A stretch of 64,000 nt of DNA from Apilactobacillus sp. (GTDB lineage: Bacteria > Bacillota > Bacilli > Lactobacillales > Lactobacillaceae): assembly GCF_025290035.1 (NCBI RefSeq), contig NZ_JAMBKT010000001.1, positions 12,755-76,754 of the forward strand, written 5' to 3'. A program made the position numbers and the translations under genes. This document shows positions 17,695 through 27,132 of the stretch, piece by piece (positions within the stretch are counted from its first letter, which is position 1; each line of letters opens with the position of its first letter). The notes under the pieces are model-generated. The model searched no databases. It was not told the origin of the DNA and worked only from the letters and a program-made list of their open reading frames with translations.

Positions 17695-19026
17695 ATGGAT
17701 GCAAAGAAGATATATCATTTTGTCGGCATTAAAGGTACTGGAATGGCGGCAATGGCAAGAATCCTAAAAGATAGAGGATATGAAGTACAAGGTTCTGACA
17801 TTGATAAATATACTTTTACTCAAGTGGGATTAGAACAAGCAGGAATTAAAGTTCTTCCTTTCAATGTTGATAATATTAAAGAAGGACTAACTGTAATTGC
17901 AGGAAATGCTTTTACAGATGATCAACCAGAAATCAAAAAATCAAGAGAAATGGGTCTAGAAGTATTTAGATATCATGAATTTCTTGGCGAAATGATTAAA
18001 GGACATACTAGTATTGGTGTGTGTGGTGCCCATGGTAAAACTAGTACTACAGGATTACTAGCACACGTATTATCTGGAATTGCTCCTACTGATTATTTAA
18101 TTGGTGATGGAACAGGTAAAGGTGTTCCTGAAGCAAGATTTTTTGCTTATGAAGCTGACGAATATCGTCGTCACTTCCTAGCTACTAGTCCTGATTACGC
18201 AATCATGACTAACATTGATTTTGATCATCCTGATTACTATACAGGTATTGATGATGTTAAAAGTGCATTCCAATCATTTGCTAACCAAACAAAGAAAGGT
18301 ATCTTTGCATGGGGCGATGATGAAAATCTAAGAGATATCAAAGCTGATGTTCCAATTTATTACTATGGAACTAGAGAAGATGATGATTTTAGAGCTGTTA
18401 ACGTTGTTAAGAGTACTTCTGGATCAGAATTTGATGTTGAATACAAAGGCGAAAAAATTGGTCACTTCCAAATTCACTCATACGGTGAACACAATGTGTT
18501 AAATGCTTTAGCAGTTATTGCTGTTTCATATTTTGAACATGATAATTTGGAAGAAGTCCAAAATGAATTTGATACATTTAAAGGTGTAAAGAGACGTTTT
18601 GCACAAAGAAAAGTAGCAGATATGACTATTATCGATGATTATGCACATCATCCATCAGAAATTGATGCAACTATTGATGCTGCGAGACAAGAATATCCAA
18701 ATAAAAAAATTATTGCAGTCTTCCAACCACATACATTTAGTAGAACTATCGCTTACTTAGATGATTTTGCTACTAGTTTGAATAAGGCGGATGACGTTTA
18801 CATCACTAAGATTTACAGTTCACCTCGAGAAAAATCTGGAAATGTTTCTAGTGCTGATTTAGCTGCAAAAATCACTAAAAATGGTGGCTTAATTGAAGCA
18901 GATAATATGTCTCCATTATTGGAATATCATGATGCAGTTGTTGTTTTCATGGGTGCTGGAGATATTCAAAACTATGAACGTATTTACGAAAATCTTTTAA
19001 ATGATGTTACAAATAATATGAATTAA
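17695..19026 (+). CDS. murC: UDP-N-acetylmuramate-L-alanine ligase
   Basis: Adds L-Ala to UDP-MurNAc in the cytosol, the first peptide step of peptidoglycan synthesis. 443 residues. The N-terminal Rossmann-type UDP-binding loop is [14 protein letters not shown], the ATP P-loop [10 protein letters not shown], and the central metal/substrate region contains [11 protein letters not shown] and [10 protein letters not shown]. The Mur C-terminal domain has [14 protein letters not shown] and [16 protein letters not shown] precedes the ATG. Order sftA-murC is conserved in Bacilli. Confidence 0.96.
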   Translation: MDAKKIYHFVGIKGTGMAAMARILKDRGYEVQGSDIDKYTFTQVGLEQAGIKVLPFNVDNIKEGLTVIAGNAFTDDQPEIKKSREMGLEVFRYHEFLGEMIKGHTSIGVCGAHGKTSTTGLLAHVLSGIAPTDYLIGDGTGKGVPEARFFAYEADEYRRHFLATSPDYAIMTNIDFDHPDYYTGIDDVKSAFQSFANQTKKGIFAWGDDENLRDIKADVPIYYYGTREDDDFRAVNVVKSTSGSEFDVEYKGEKIGHFQIHSYGEHNVLNALAVIAVSYFEHDNLEEVQNEFDTFKGVKRRFAQRKVADMTIIDDYAHHPSEIDATIDAARQEYPNKKIIAVFQPHTFSRTIAYLDDFATSLNKADDVYITKIYSSPREKSGNVSSADLAAKITKNGGLIEADNMSPLLEYHDAVVVFMGAGDIQNYERIYENLLNDVTNNMN

Positions 19027-19030
19027 ATTC

Positions 19031-19058
19031 TTGTAGTTTTTATTTAATCTGTTAAAAT
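19031..19058 (+). promoter_or_regulatory. Promoter upstream of the Bax-inhibitor-like gene
   Basis: TTGTAG, a 16-base spacer and TAAAAT lie just after the murC stop. Confidence 0.45.
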
Positions 19059-19102
19059 GTTTTTAACCTATTAAAGGATTCTTAGGAGGATTATAAAAAA
19101 AT

Positions 19103-19798
19103 ATGAATAACTATGATCAATCAGAACGTAGATTAGTTAATGACGCATTTGGTATGAACCGTTTCTTAACTAAGACTTACGGATGGATGACCCTTTCAGT
19201 TTTAATTTCAGGACTTGTTGCTTACCTAATGGGTGGAATGTACCATGTTACATTCAACGCTGGTGCATCAATCGTTGGACTTATTCTTTGGATGGTATTA
19301 GCGTTCACAACACAAAATCTTGCATTGCGTAATGCTTTTGCAGGGTTCATTTCATTGATTGTTTTCTCTGCTTTAACAGGTGGATTGTTCTCATACATTT
19401 TTATGGCATACAGTTCAACTGCAATTGCAGAAGCCTTCCTAACAACAACAATTGATTTCGCTGTTATGGCATTAATTGGGGTTACTACAAAGAAGAGCTT
19501 GGATAAAGTTGGTACTCAAGCAATGGCAGCATTATTTGCGCTAATTATTGTAAGTATCATCAACATTTTCCTAGGCAACCCGCTATTTGATTTATTTATT
19601 TCATTTATCGCGGTTATTATTTTTACAGCCTTTACTGCATATGACAGTCAAAAGATTAAACAATCATTTAACGAATATGGTTCAGAAGTTTCTGAAAATG
19701 GTTTAGCAATAAGTGGGGCAATGATTCTATACATGGACTTCATTAACTTATTTATTCACTTACTAAGTATTTTTGGATTCGCAAATAACGATAGATAG
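19103..19798 (+). CDS. Bax inhibitor-1/YbhL family membrane protein
   Basis: 231 residues with seven hydrophobic helices. The family region MILYMDFINLFIHLLSIFG at the C-terminus and the Asp-containing segment FTAYDSQKIKQ match the BI-1/YbhL (UPF0005) group, whose bacterial member BsYetJ is a pH-dependent calcium leak channel. It is transcribed alone, with its own promoter and terminator. The role in this organism is not shown. Confidence 0.88.
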   Translation: MNNYDQSERRLVNDAFGMNRFLTKTYGWMTLSVLISGLVAYLMGGMYHVTFNAGASIVGLILWMVLAFTTQNLALRNAFAGFISLIVFSALTGGLFSYIFMAYSSTAIAEAFLTTTIDFAVMALIGVTTKKSLDKVGTQAMAALFALIIVSIINIFLGNPLFDLFISFIAVIIFTAFTAYDSQKIKQSFNEYGSEVSENGLAISGAMILYMDFINLFIHLLSIFGFANNDR

Positions 19799-19800
19799 TA

Positions 19801-19836
19801 AAAAAAGATGGTGTTTCTACAACACCATCTTTTTTA
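19801..19836 (+). terminator. Intrinsic terminator after the Bax-inhibitor-like gene
   Basis: A fifteen-pair stem AAAAAAGATGGTGTT/AACACCATCTTTTTT with a five-base loop. Confidence 0.92.
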
Positions 19837-19903
19837 TTTTTTATATAATAATAGTATATGTACATGTTAAAATTAAATTATCGAAAACGATAAGGAGAAT
19901 TAT

Positions 19904-22552
19904 ATGTCTGAGAAAAGATTATTATTGATCGACGGAAACAGTATAACCTATAAAGCATTCTTTGCTTTAATTAATCAGGTTAACAGTTTCGTTAATAACG
20001 AAGGTATACATACTAATGCAGTTTTTGGGTTTAACAATATGTTAAACATCATGCTAGATAAATTTAAACCAACTAATGTTTTGGTTGCTTTTGATGCTGG
20101 AAAAACTACATTTAGAACTGAAATGTATTCTGATTATAAAGCTGGACGTGATAAGACTCCGGATGAATTAAGAGAACAATTTGATTATGTAAAAAAATTA
20201 CTAAAAAATCGTGGAATTAAATATTATCAATTAAATAATTACGAAGCCGACGATATTATTGGAACTTTATCAAAGGAAGCAGATCAACTAGGATTTGAAA
20301 CAACGATCGTAACTGGTGATAATGATTTAACTCAATTATGTTCAGATAAAACAACTGTATCTATTTCAAATCGTGGAGTTTCTGGAGTTGTAAGATACGA
20401 CACTGATTATGTTAAAGAAACAATGGGGATTACACCTGCACAAATCATTGATTGGAAAGCGCTAAAGGGTGATTCTTCTGATAATTATTCCGGTGTAACT
20501 GGAGTTGGTGACAAGACTGCCTTAAAACTAGTTACTCAATTTGGTAGTGTTGAAAATCTATATGAACATTTAGATGAAGTTAGTGGTAAGAAGTTACTAG
20601 AACATTTAACTGAAGATAAAGAAAATGCATTTTTAGCAAAAAAATTAGCCACTATTAATCGGGATGCACCTATTGAAATAACTGTAGACGATACTGTTTA
20701 TGATGGTGACCATATTGAAGATTTGATTAATTTCTATCGTGAAATGAACTTTAGAAAGTTCTTAAGCGAAATGAGTGCTGATCAAGTTGAAACAATGGAT
20801 AAAGTTGAATTCGTTGAATTAAACTCGGATAATGCCAAAGAAATTGATGTTAAAGATGGTTCAAACGTAAGTTTTTACCTCGGAATTGATGGAGATAACT
20901 ATCATACGGCGGATTATATTGGATTTGCGATGAAAGTCGATGAAATTAACTACATTTCAAGAGACATCGAATTATTAATGGATGACAATTTAAAAGCTTT
21001 ACTTGAAAGTGATAAAATCAGTAAAAATGTGTTTGATGGTAAGCGAACATACGTCGGATTAAATAGGCTAGGTATTAAATTAAACAATGTCGATTTCGAT
21101 TTACTTTTAGCATCTTATCTATTAGATACTAACGATAATAGTTATGATTTAGGAAAAGTAGCTAATCGCCATGATTATTTTGATGTTCAATCTGACGAGG
21201 ATGTTTATGGAAAAGGTGCTAAGCGAGCAATTCCTGATGATGATATTTTGTTTGACCATTTCGCTCGAAAAGTTAATGCGATTAATAGCTTAAAAGATAA
21301 GTTGTTTGATGAATTGAAATCAAATGATCAATTAGACTTATATAGAGATGTTGAATTACCATTATCATTTGTTTTAGCACGAATGGAAATAGCGGGAGTT
21401 GTAATTAATAAAGACATCTTAATTTCAATGAAATCAAAAATTTCCGAAAAACTGTTGGAGATTAAGCAATCAATTTATAATGATGCAGGTGAAGAATTCA
21501 ACATTGCTTCTCCTAAACAATTAGGAGAAATTTTATTTGATAAGATGCAATTACCAGTAGTTAAGAAAACTAAAACTGGTTATTCTACTGCGGTAGGTGT
21601 TTTGGAACAATTAGCACCAGATTATCCAATTGTAGAAAAAGTATTGGAATACCGCAAATATTCTAAAATTTTATCCACTTATGTCGAAGGATTATTGTCA
21701 GATATTCACGTTGATAATAAAGTCCATACAAGATACTTGCAAACACTTACGCAAACAGGTAGATTATCTTCTGTTGATCCTAACTTGCAAAATATTCCAG
21801 TTAGAACAGAAGAAGGACGTAAGATTAGACAAGCTTTCATCCCTAGTGAAAGTAATTGGCAAATCTTTTCATCAGATTATTCCCAAATTGAGCTACGTGT
21901 ATTAGCTTCTATTTCTGGAGATAAGAATATGCAAGATGAATTTATCCATAATGATGATATTCATGCTTCTACTGCAAGAAGAATATTTGGATTATCCGAT
22001 AATAGTGAGGTTACTCCAGAATATAGAAGACAAGCAAAGGCTGTTAATTTTGGAATTGTCTACGGAATATCAGATTTTGGATTGGCCAAAAATACTGGAA
22101 TTAGTAGAAATGATGCTAAAGAATTCATTGAAAAGTATTTTGATGAATATCCAGGGGTTAAAAAATACATGGAAGATAGCGTCAACAGTGCAAGAGAAAA
22201 AGGGTATGTTGAAACTATCTTACATCGTCGTAGATATCTGCCAGATATTAATGCTAAGAACTTTAATTTAAGATCATTTGCAGAAAGAACTGCTATGAAT
22301 TCACCAATTCAAGGTAGTGCTGCTGATATTATCAAAATTGCGATGATTAAAATGGAACAAGAACTAGAAAAACGTAATTTAAAAGCTAAGATGTTACTTC
22401 AAGTTCATGATGAATTGATTTTTGAAGCACCTAGCGAAGAAATTGAAATTTTAGAAGAGTTAGTTCCTAAAGTAATGGACTCTGCTGTGAAATTAAACGT
22501 CCCATTAAACGTAAAAAGTCATTATGGGAATAGTTGGTACAGCTTGAAATAA
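19904..22552 (+). CDS. polA: DNA polymerase I
   Basis: 882 residues. The 5'-3' exonuclease (about 1-290) has LLLIDGNSITYKAF, ADDIIGTL and GDNDLTQL. The middle 3'-5' exonuclease-like domain lacks the first Asp-x-Glu motif (the region reads YLGIDGDNYH), so proofreading is probably absent, as is usual in Gram-positive PolA. The polymerase domain has motif A DYSQIELRVLA, the finger motif RRQAKAVNFGIVYG and motif C QVHDELIFE. It acts in Okazaki fragment maturation and repair. It heads the run polA-mutM-coaE-nrdR-dnaB-dnaI. Confidence 0.96.
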   Translation: MSEKRLLLIDGNSITYKAFFALINQVNSFVNNEGIHTNAVFGFNNMLNIMLDKFKPTNVLVAFDAGKTTFRTEMYSDYKAGRDKTPDELREQFDYVKKLLKNRGIKYYQLNNYEADDIIGTLSKEADQLGFETTIVTGDNDLTQLCSDKTTVSISNRGVSGVVRYDTDYVKETMGITPAQIIDWKALKGDSSDNYSGVTGVGDKTALKLVTQFGSVENLYEHLDEVSGKKLLEHLTEDKENAFLAKKLATINRDAPIEITVDDTVYDGDHIEDLINFYREMNFRKFLSEMSADQVETMDKVEFVELNSDNAKEIDVKDGSNVSFYLGIDGDNYHTADYIGFAMKVDEINYISRDIELLMDDNLKALLESDKISKNVFDGKRTYVGLNRLGIKLNNVDFDLLLASYLLDTNDNSYDLGKVANRHDYFDVQSDEDVYGKGAKRAIPDDDILFDHFARKVNAINSLKDKLFDELKSNDQLDLYRDVELPLSFVLARMEIAGVVINKDILISMKSKISEKLLEIKQSIYNDAGEEFNIASPKQLGEILFDKMQLPVVKKTKTGYSTAVGVLEQLAPDYPIVEKVLEYRKYSKILSTYVEGLLSDIHVDNKVHTRYLQTLTQTGRLSSVDPNLQNIPVRTEEGRKIRQAFIPSESNWQIFSSDYSQIELRVLASISGDKNMQDEFIHNDDIHASTARRIFGLSDNSEVTPEYRRQAKAVNFGIVYGISDFGLAKNTGISRNDAKEFIEKYFDEYPGVKKYMEDSVNSAREKGYVETILHRRRYLPDINAKNFNLRSFAERTAMNSPIQGSAADIIKIAMIKMEQELEKRNLKAKMLLQVHDELIFEAPSEEIEILEELVPKVMDSAVKLNVPLNVKSHYGNSWYSLK

Positions 22553-22571
22553 TTTAAGTGAGGTTAGAAAG

Positions 22572-23405
22572 ATGCCTGAATTACCTGAAGTTGAAACTGT
22601 TAGAAGAGGGCTTACCCAATTAGTAGAGGGTGCTAAAGTTAATACTATTGATGTTTTATATCCAAAAATGATTAATGTTTCTGAAAAGGAATTCAAAGAC
22701 GTACTACAAAAACATCAAATCATTCGAATTGATCGTCGTGGTAAATATCTATTGTTTAGATTTGATAATGATATGACCCTTGTTTCTCATTTGAGAATGG
22801 AAGGAAAGTATGATGTTGAACCAGATGGAACTGAACCAACCAAACACACTCATATTATTTTCCATTTAGATGATGATCGTGAACTAAGATATAAAGACAG
22901 TCGAAAATTTGGTCGTATGTACTTAGTAAAAAATGGGGATGAAAAGACATTATCCGGACTAGGTACTATTGGTCCAGAACCAACTGATGAAACTTTAACT
23001 TTTGATTACATGAAATCAATCATGAATAAAGCTAGAGGAAAAATTAAACCATTCCTATTAAATCAAAGTAATATTGCCGGATTAGGTAATATTTACTGTG
23101 ATGAAGTTCTTTGGTTAACATCAATTCATCCAGAAACACAAACGAACTTAATTACCGATGAAGAAATTGAAGCATTAAGAAAGAATATTATTGCTGAAAT
23201 TAAAATGGCTATTAAGGGACATGGAACTACTGTTCATTCATACTCCAATGCGTTTGGGGAAGCAGGACAGTTCCAAAACCATCTACATGTTTATGGACGT
23301 AAGGGCGAACCTTGTGAAAGATGTGATACACTATTGGAAAAGATAAAAGTTGCTCAAAGAGGAACAACTTATTGTCCAAATTGCCAAAGAAAAGTGGTTG
23401 AATAA
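22572..23405 (+). CDS. mutM: Formamidopyrimidine-DNA glycosylase
   Basis: Removes oxidised purines such as 8-oxoguanine and nicks the abasic site. 277 residues. It starts MPELPEVETVRRGL with catalytic Pro2 and Glu3, and the Lys in RRGKYLLF is the conserved beta-elimination-related residue. The C-terminal zinc finger is CERCDTLLEK...CPNCQRK. Nineteen bases separate it from polA and two from coaE, so it is part of one operon. Confidence 0.96.
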   Translation: MPELPEVETVRRGLTQLVEGAKVNTIDVLYPKMINVSEKEFKDVLQKHQIIRIDRRGKYLLFRFDNDMTLVSHLRMEGKYDVEPDGTEPTKHTHIIFHLDDDRELRYKDSRKFGRMYLVKNGDEKTLSGLGTIGPEPTDETLTFDYMKSIMNKARGKIKPFLLNQSNIAGLGNIYCDEVLWLTSIHPETQTNLITDEEIEALRKNIIAEIKMAIKGHGTTVHSYSNAFGEAGQFQNHLHVYGRKGEPCERCDTLLEKIKVAQRGTTYCPNCQRKVVE

Positions 23406-23407
23406 AT

Positions 23408-23992
23408 ATGACTAGAGTAATTGGATTAACTGGTGGGATTGCGACAGGCAAATCCACTGTTTCTCAATACTTATTAAGTTGCGGATATCAAATTATTGAT
23501 GCTGATTTAATTACTCACCATGTCCAATCAAAAGGCAGCGAAGGGCTAAAAGCTATTGCTGCCTTTTTTGGTCCAGATATTTTATTATCTAATGGTGAGT
23601 TAAATAGAACCAAATTAGCACAAATTGTTTTCTCAGATAAAAAGCAACTTGTAGAGTTAACCAGAATTATTGATCCGTTTATCCGTAGTGAAATATATAG
23701 TAAAATTAATTCGTCCAAAGAATCAATTGTGATTTTAGACGCACCCACTTTATTTGAAAATGGATATCATTTCGTTTGTGATAGAATAATCACCGTGTCA
23801 TGTGATCAAGATAAACAAATTGAGAGATTAATGAGTAGAGATAATTTAACCAAAGAAGAGGCGCTAAAAAGAATTAATAGTCAATGGCCTTTAAATATTA
23901 AAGAACAATTGTCTAACGATGTTATTGATAGTAACGGTAGTATTATGCAAACACGCTCTCAAGTGGTAAAATTATTTAATAATATAGATTAA
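23408..23992 (+). CDS. coaE: Dephospho-CoA kinase
   Basis: Final step of CoA synthesis: phosphorylates the ribose 3'-OH of dephospho-CoA. 194 residues. The P-loop is GLTGGIATGKSTVS. Other CoaE marks are DADLITHHV, the Asp/Pro motif LDAPTLFENG and the lid segment RLMSRDNLTKEEALKRI. The start lies two bases after mutM. Confidence 0.95.
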   Translation: MTRVIGLTGGIATGKSTVSQYLLSCGYQIIDADLITHHVQSKGSEGLKAIAAFFGPDILLSNGELNRTKLAQIVFSDKKQLVELTRIIDPFIRSEIYSKINSSKESIVILDAPTLFENGYHFVCDRIITVSCDQDKQIERLMSRDNLTKEEALKRINSQWPLNIKEQLSNDVIDSNGSIMQTRSQVVKLFNNID

Positions 23993-24009
23993 CTGAGGTG
24001 AACGATAAT

Positions 24010-24480
24010 ATGCAATGTCCTCATTGTCATAAAAACTCTTCCAGAGTTGTTGATAGTCGACCAGCAGAAAATGGCCAAGTGATTAGACGTCGACGCGAAT
24101 GCGAAAATTGTAATTACAGATATACAACATTTGAAAGAATCGAACAAACACCATTACTAGTAATTAAAAACAATGGTAATCGTGAAGAATTTAATCATGA
24201 AAAGATCCTCCGTGGGATAATCAGATCTGCTGAAAAACGTCCGGTACCTATGGATGCCATGACATCTATCGCTGATAAAGTAGAAAATCAAATTAGATCA
24301 TTGGGTGAAAACGAAGTATCAAGTCAATTAATTGGTGAATATGTGATGAAGGAACTAGTTAATGTTGATGACATTGCCTACATTAGATTTGCGAGTGTTT
24401 ATCGTCAATTTAAGGATATGACCGTTTTCTACAACGAATTAAAAGAAGTTTTAGATAAAGATCACAAAAATAAAAAGTAG
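24010..24480 (+). CDS. nrdR: Transcriptional repressor NrdR
   Basis: ATP/dATP-sensing repressor of ribonucleotide reductase genes. 156 residues. The N-terminal zinc ribbon is CPHCHKNSSRVVDSRP...CENCNYRYTTFER, followed by the ATP-cone domain (about 48-140). The ATG at 24010 directly precedes QCPHCH and follows GAGGTGA; the upstream in-frame GTG overlaps that site. The gene sits between coaE and dnaB, as in other Lactobacillales. Confidence 0.95.
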   Translation: MQCPHCHKNSSRVVDSRPAENGQVIRRRRECENCNYRYTTFERIEQTPLLVIKNNGNREEFNHEKILRGIIRSAEKRPVPMDAMTSIADKVENQIRSLGENEVSSQLIGEYVMKELVNVDDIAYIRFASVYRQFKDMTVFYNELKEVLDKDHKNKK

Positions 24481-24492
24481 TGGGGAATATGT

Positions 24493-25866
24493 ATGACCGA
24501 GAAATGGTTAGAAATTAATCCGCAATCCAAATTTATACTAACTAATGACTCACAATTATCTGATACACAAAGAGAATCTCTTGATATTTTGTACCAGCCA
24601 ATTGTGGGTTCTTTGGCGTACACATTAATTAATGTCTTATGGCGAATGAGCCAAGAAAAGAACCCGTTAAAAGAACATAACCATGTTGAACTACTTACGT
24701 ATTTAAATTCAGATATTAAATCGATTTTAGATGCTAGAACCAAACTCGAAGCCGTTGGATTAATAAAGACGTTTGTAAAAAGAAAAGATGACAACGAAAG
24801 TTTTGTTTATCAATTGGTTAGTCCATTAGAAGCTACCAAATTCTTCATGGATGATTTATTGAGTGTTTCACTATTACAAATTATTGGTGAGTACAGATAT
24901 TTAGATATCTTTGAACAATTAAAAACAGAAACAATAAATCTTGAAGATTACGAAGATATCTCACAAAACTTTCTTCAAGTGTTTAAAATTAAAGATAGTG
25001 AGATTAAAGATACACCTGATGTAATTAAAAATATCAAGAATAACTTATCATCAAATGTTGGTAGTAGTGAAGTTGTTGATTTACCTAAGAGTGACGATTT
25101 CGACTTTAACTTGTTACTAGATATTTTGAGCCAATCATTTGTAAATATTACTGACGTAAAGAAAAACATTAATTTAATTAATACAGAGCATGAATTGTTT
25201 GGTATTGATGAAATCACGACAGCTAGATTAATTGAACAATCTACTAATGTTGCTAATAACGTGTTTGATCCGAAGAAGTTTAAAGTAATTGTTTCTAGAA
25301 GATTCCAAAATACTACTTCCAATAGAAAACAAGAAAACTCCAGTAACAATGTTAATAACAAGCAAAATACTAATGTTAATTTAAACGAAATGGAAAATAA
25401 GCTTGTTAAATCAATGCGTCAATATTCACCAATGGAATTTTTAAATTCATTAAAACGAGCTAAGGGTGGATATGTTCACAGTAACGAAGAAAGAATCATT
25501 AGTAGTGTTGTTGAAAGACAAATCCTTAGTTCTGAAGTGATTAACATGATTACTTATCACATATTAATCGATTTAGGTAATTCAGGACTCAATAGGAACT
25601 TATTTGAAGCAATTGCTGATGATTGGTCACAAAATAAAATTAAGAGTGCTGAACAAGCATTACAATTTATTAAAGATCGTACTAAGACAAGTGCTGCGCC
25701 TAAGTCTAATAAGAGATATCAACGTAAAAATGTGGTAAAAGAAACATTACCTGATTGGGCAAAAGAAGATAATAAACCCAAGGATTATGGTAAAGTTAAT
25801 GCAGATAAGAAAAAAGCATTACAAGAAAGAATTAAGCAAATGCAAAACAATAGAAATGAGGGTTAA
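24493..25866 (+). CDS. dnaB: Replication initiation and membrane attachment protein DnaB
   Basis: 457 residues. Two DnaB/DnaD-type domains are present, the second ending with FIKDRTKTS after the motif YGYVHS-like GGYVHSNEERI. In Bacilli this protein helps load the replicative helicase at oriC and restart forks, together with DnaD and DnaI. A polar Asn-rich linker lies near residues 275-300 and a basic tail at the end. It is followed two bases later by dnaI. It is not the E. coli DnaB helicase. Confidence 0.9.
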   Translation: MTEKWLEINPQSKFILTNDSQLSDTQRESLDILYQPIVGSLAYTLINVLWRMSQEKNPLKEHNHVELLTYLNSDIKSILDARTKLEAVGLIKTFVKRKDDNESFVYQLVSPLEATKFFMDDLLSVSLLQIIGEYRYLDIFEQLKTETINLEDYEDISQNFLQVFKIKDSEIKDTPDVIKNIKNNLSSNVGSSEVVDLPKSDDFDFNLLLDILSQSFVNITDVKKNINLINTEHELFGIDEITTARLIEQSTNVANNVFDPKKFKVIVSRRFQNTTSNRKQENSSNNVNNKQNTNVNLNEMENKLVKSMRQYSPMEFLNSLKRAKGGYVHSNEERIISSVVERQILSSEVINMITYHILIDLGNSGLNRNLFEAIADDWSQNKIKSAEQALQFIKDRTKTSAAPKSNKRYQRKNVVKETLPDWAKEDNKPKDYGKVNADKKKALQERIKQMQNNRNEG

Positions 25867-25868
25867 TA

Positions 25869-26801
25869 ATGAGAAACTTAAGTGAAGAAATGAGTAATAA
25901 AATCAATGAACCTAAGTATCGTCAAAAATATGACCAATTAGTTTCTTTGGCTTTGCAGGATGACGAAGTAAAAGCATTTTTAGACGAAAATAAAGAAAAT
26001 TTAGCAGAAAATGCGGTTAGAAAATCAATTTCTAAACTTTATGAGTTTGTCCAACAAAAAAATAAGATTAACAACAATGAACCAACTAATGTTCCGGGAT
26101 ACACTCCCATATTAGTAGTTTCAAAGGGATTAATTGATATATCATACGTTCCTACTAAAGAAAAGATCGAAAGCATGAAACAAAATAAGATCTTGAAGAG
26201 AATTCATGCAGTGTCAATGCCTAAGAACATCAAAAATGTTAGTCTAAGTCAATTTGATTTGGATGAAAATGACTACCGTTTAGATGCGATGGCTAAAGTA
26301 ACTGATTTTATTAATGAATATAGTAACGACCCTAAGGGATGGCACCAAGGGATGTATCTATATGGAGAATTTGGTGTTGGAAAAACATTTCTAATTGCTG
26401 CAATGTCAAATGAATTAGCTAAAAACGGTACTGAGGTGACTTTAGTACATTTCCCAAGTTTTGCTGTTGAAATGAAGAGCGCAATTTCCAATAACATGGT
26501 ATCCGATAAACTAGATACAATTAAGAAAACACCAGTATTAATCTTGGATGATATTGGTGCTGATTCAATGTCATCATGGGTTAGGGATGATATTTTAGGA
26601 GTTATTCTTGAATATCGTATGCAAAATGCACTTAGCACATTCTTTACTTCAAACTTTTCAATGGATCAGTTCGAAAAAGAACATCTTGCTGTAAATAACA
26701 AGGGTGAAGAAGAACCATTGAAGGCGAAGAGAATCATGCAAAGAGTTCGTTTCTTATCGAAAGAGGTATCTTTATTTGGAAAAAATAGAAGACCTCAATA
26801 G
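25869..26801 (+). CDS. dnaI: Primosomal protein DnaI (helicase loader)
   Basis: 310 residues. The N-terminal helicase-binding domain (about 1-105) precedes an AAA+ domain with Walker A GEFGVGKTFLI, Walker B VLILDDIGAD, sensor TFFTSNFS and an arginine-finger region RIMQRVRFL. It loads the DnaC-type replicative helicase onto DNA. The ribosome site GAGGG overlaps the dnaB end, showing coupling. It is the last gene of the operon. Confidence 0.94.
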   Translation: MRNLSEEMSNKINEPKYRQKYDQLVSLALQDDEVKAFLDENKENLAENAVRKSISKLYEFVQQKNKINNNEPTNVPGYTPILVVSKGLIDISYVPTKEKIESMKQNKILKRIHAVSMPKNIKNVSLSQFDLDENDYRLDAMAKVTDFINEYSNDPKGWHQGMYLYGEFGVGKTFLIAAMSNELAKNGTEVTLVHFPSFAVEMKSAISNNMVSDKLDTIKKTPVLILDDIGADSMSSWVRDDILGVILEYRMQNALSTFFTSNFSMDQFEKEHLAVNNKGEEEPLKAKRIMQRVRFLSKEVSLFGKNRRPQ

Positions 26802-26818
26802 AAATTAGTAATTTATTC

Positions 26819-26847
26819 TTGACAATTGTGGTTACAATATTGATAAT
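26819..26847 (+). promoter_or_regulatory. Promoter of the thrS leader
   Basis: CTGACA, a 17-base spacer and GATAAT lie after dnaI. Confidence 0.55.
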
Positions 26848-26854
26848 AAAGACA

Positions 26855-27098
26855 GTTAATAAAAGACATGATTTTAATAATTAACATTCAGGGAGGAAGC
26901 ACATTTGCTGGAAGTGTTTCTATGATTATTATTGAAGTTACCACTTTTATTTATTAGGCAGAGGAAAATTCTGACACGGGTTGTTTCGTTATCAACTATT
27001 ATGAGGCTCACGTATTTATATATGTGAGTAGAATTCGGGTGGAACCACGTTTATTTAGACGTCCCTAGTATCTTAAGATACTGGGGGCGTTTTTTGTT
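26855..27098 (+). ncRNA. T-box riboswitch controlling thrS
   Basis: The T-box core GGGTGGAACCACG is at 27037-27049, with TGGA to pair with a tRNA ending ...UCCA. The specifier candidate is ACC (Thr) at 26940-26942, after GAAGTT. The terminator stem (27059-27090, arms ACGTCCCTAGTATC/GATACTGGGGGCGT) is followed by six T. It occupies most of the gap between dnaI and thrS. Confidence 0.94.
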
Positions 27099-27132
27099 TT
27101 CATTCGAAAATTAGACAAGGGAGTGCATAATA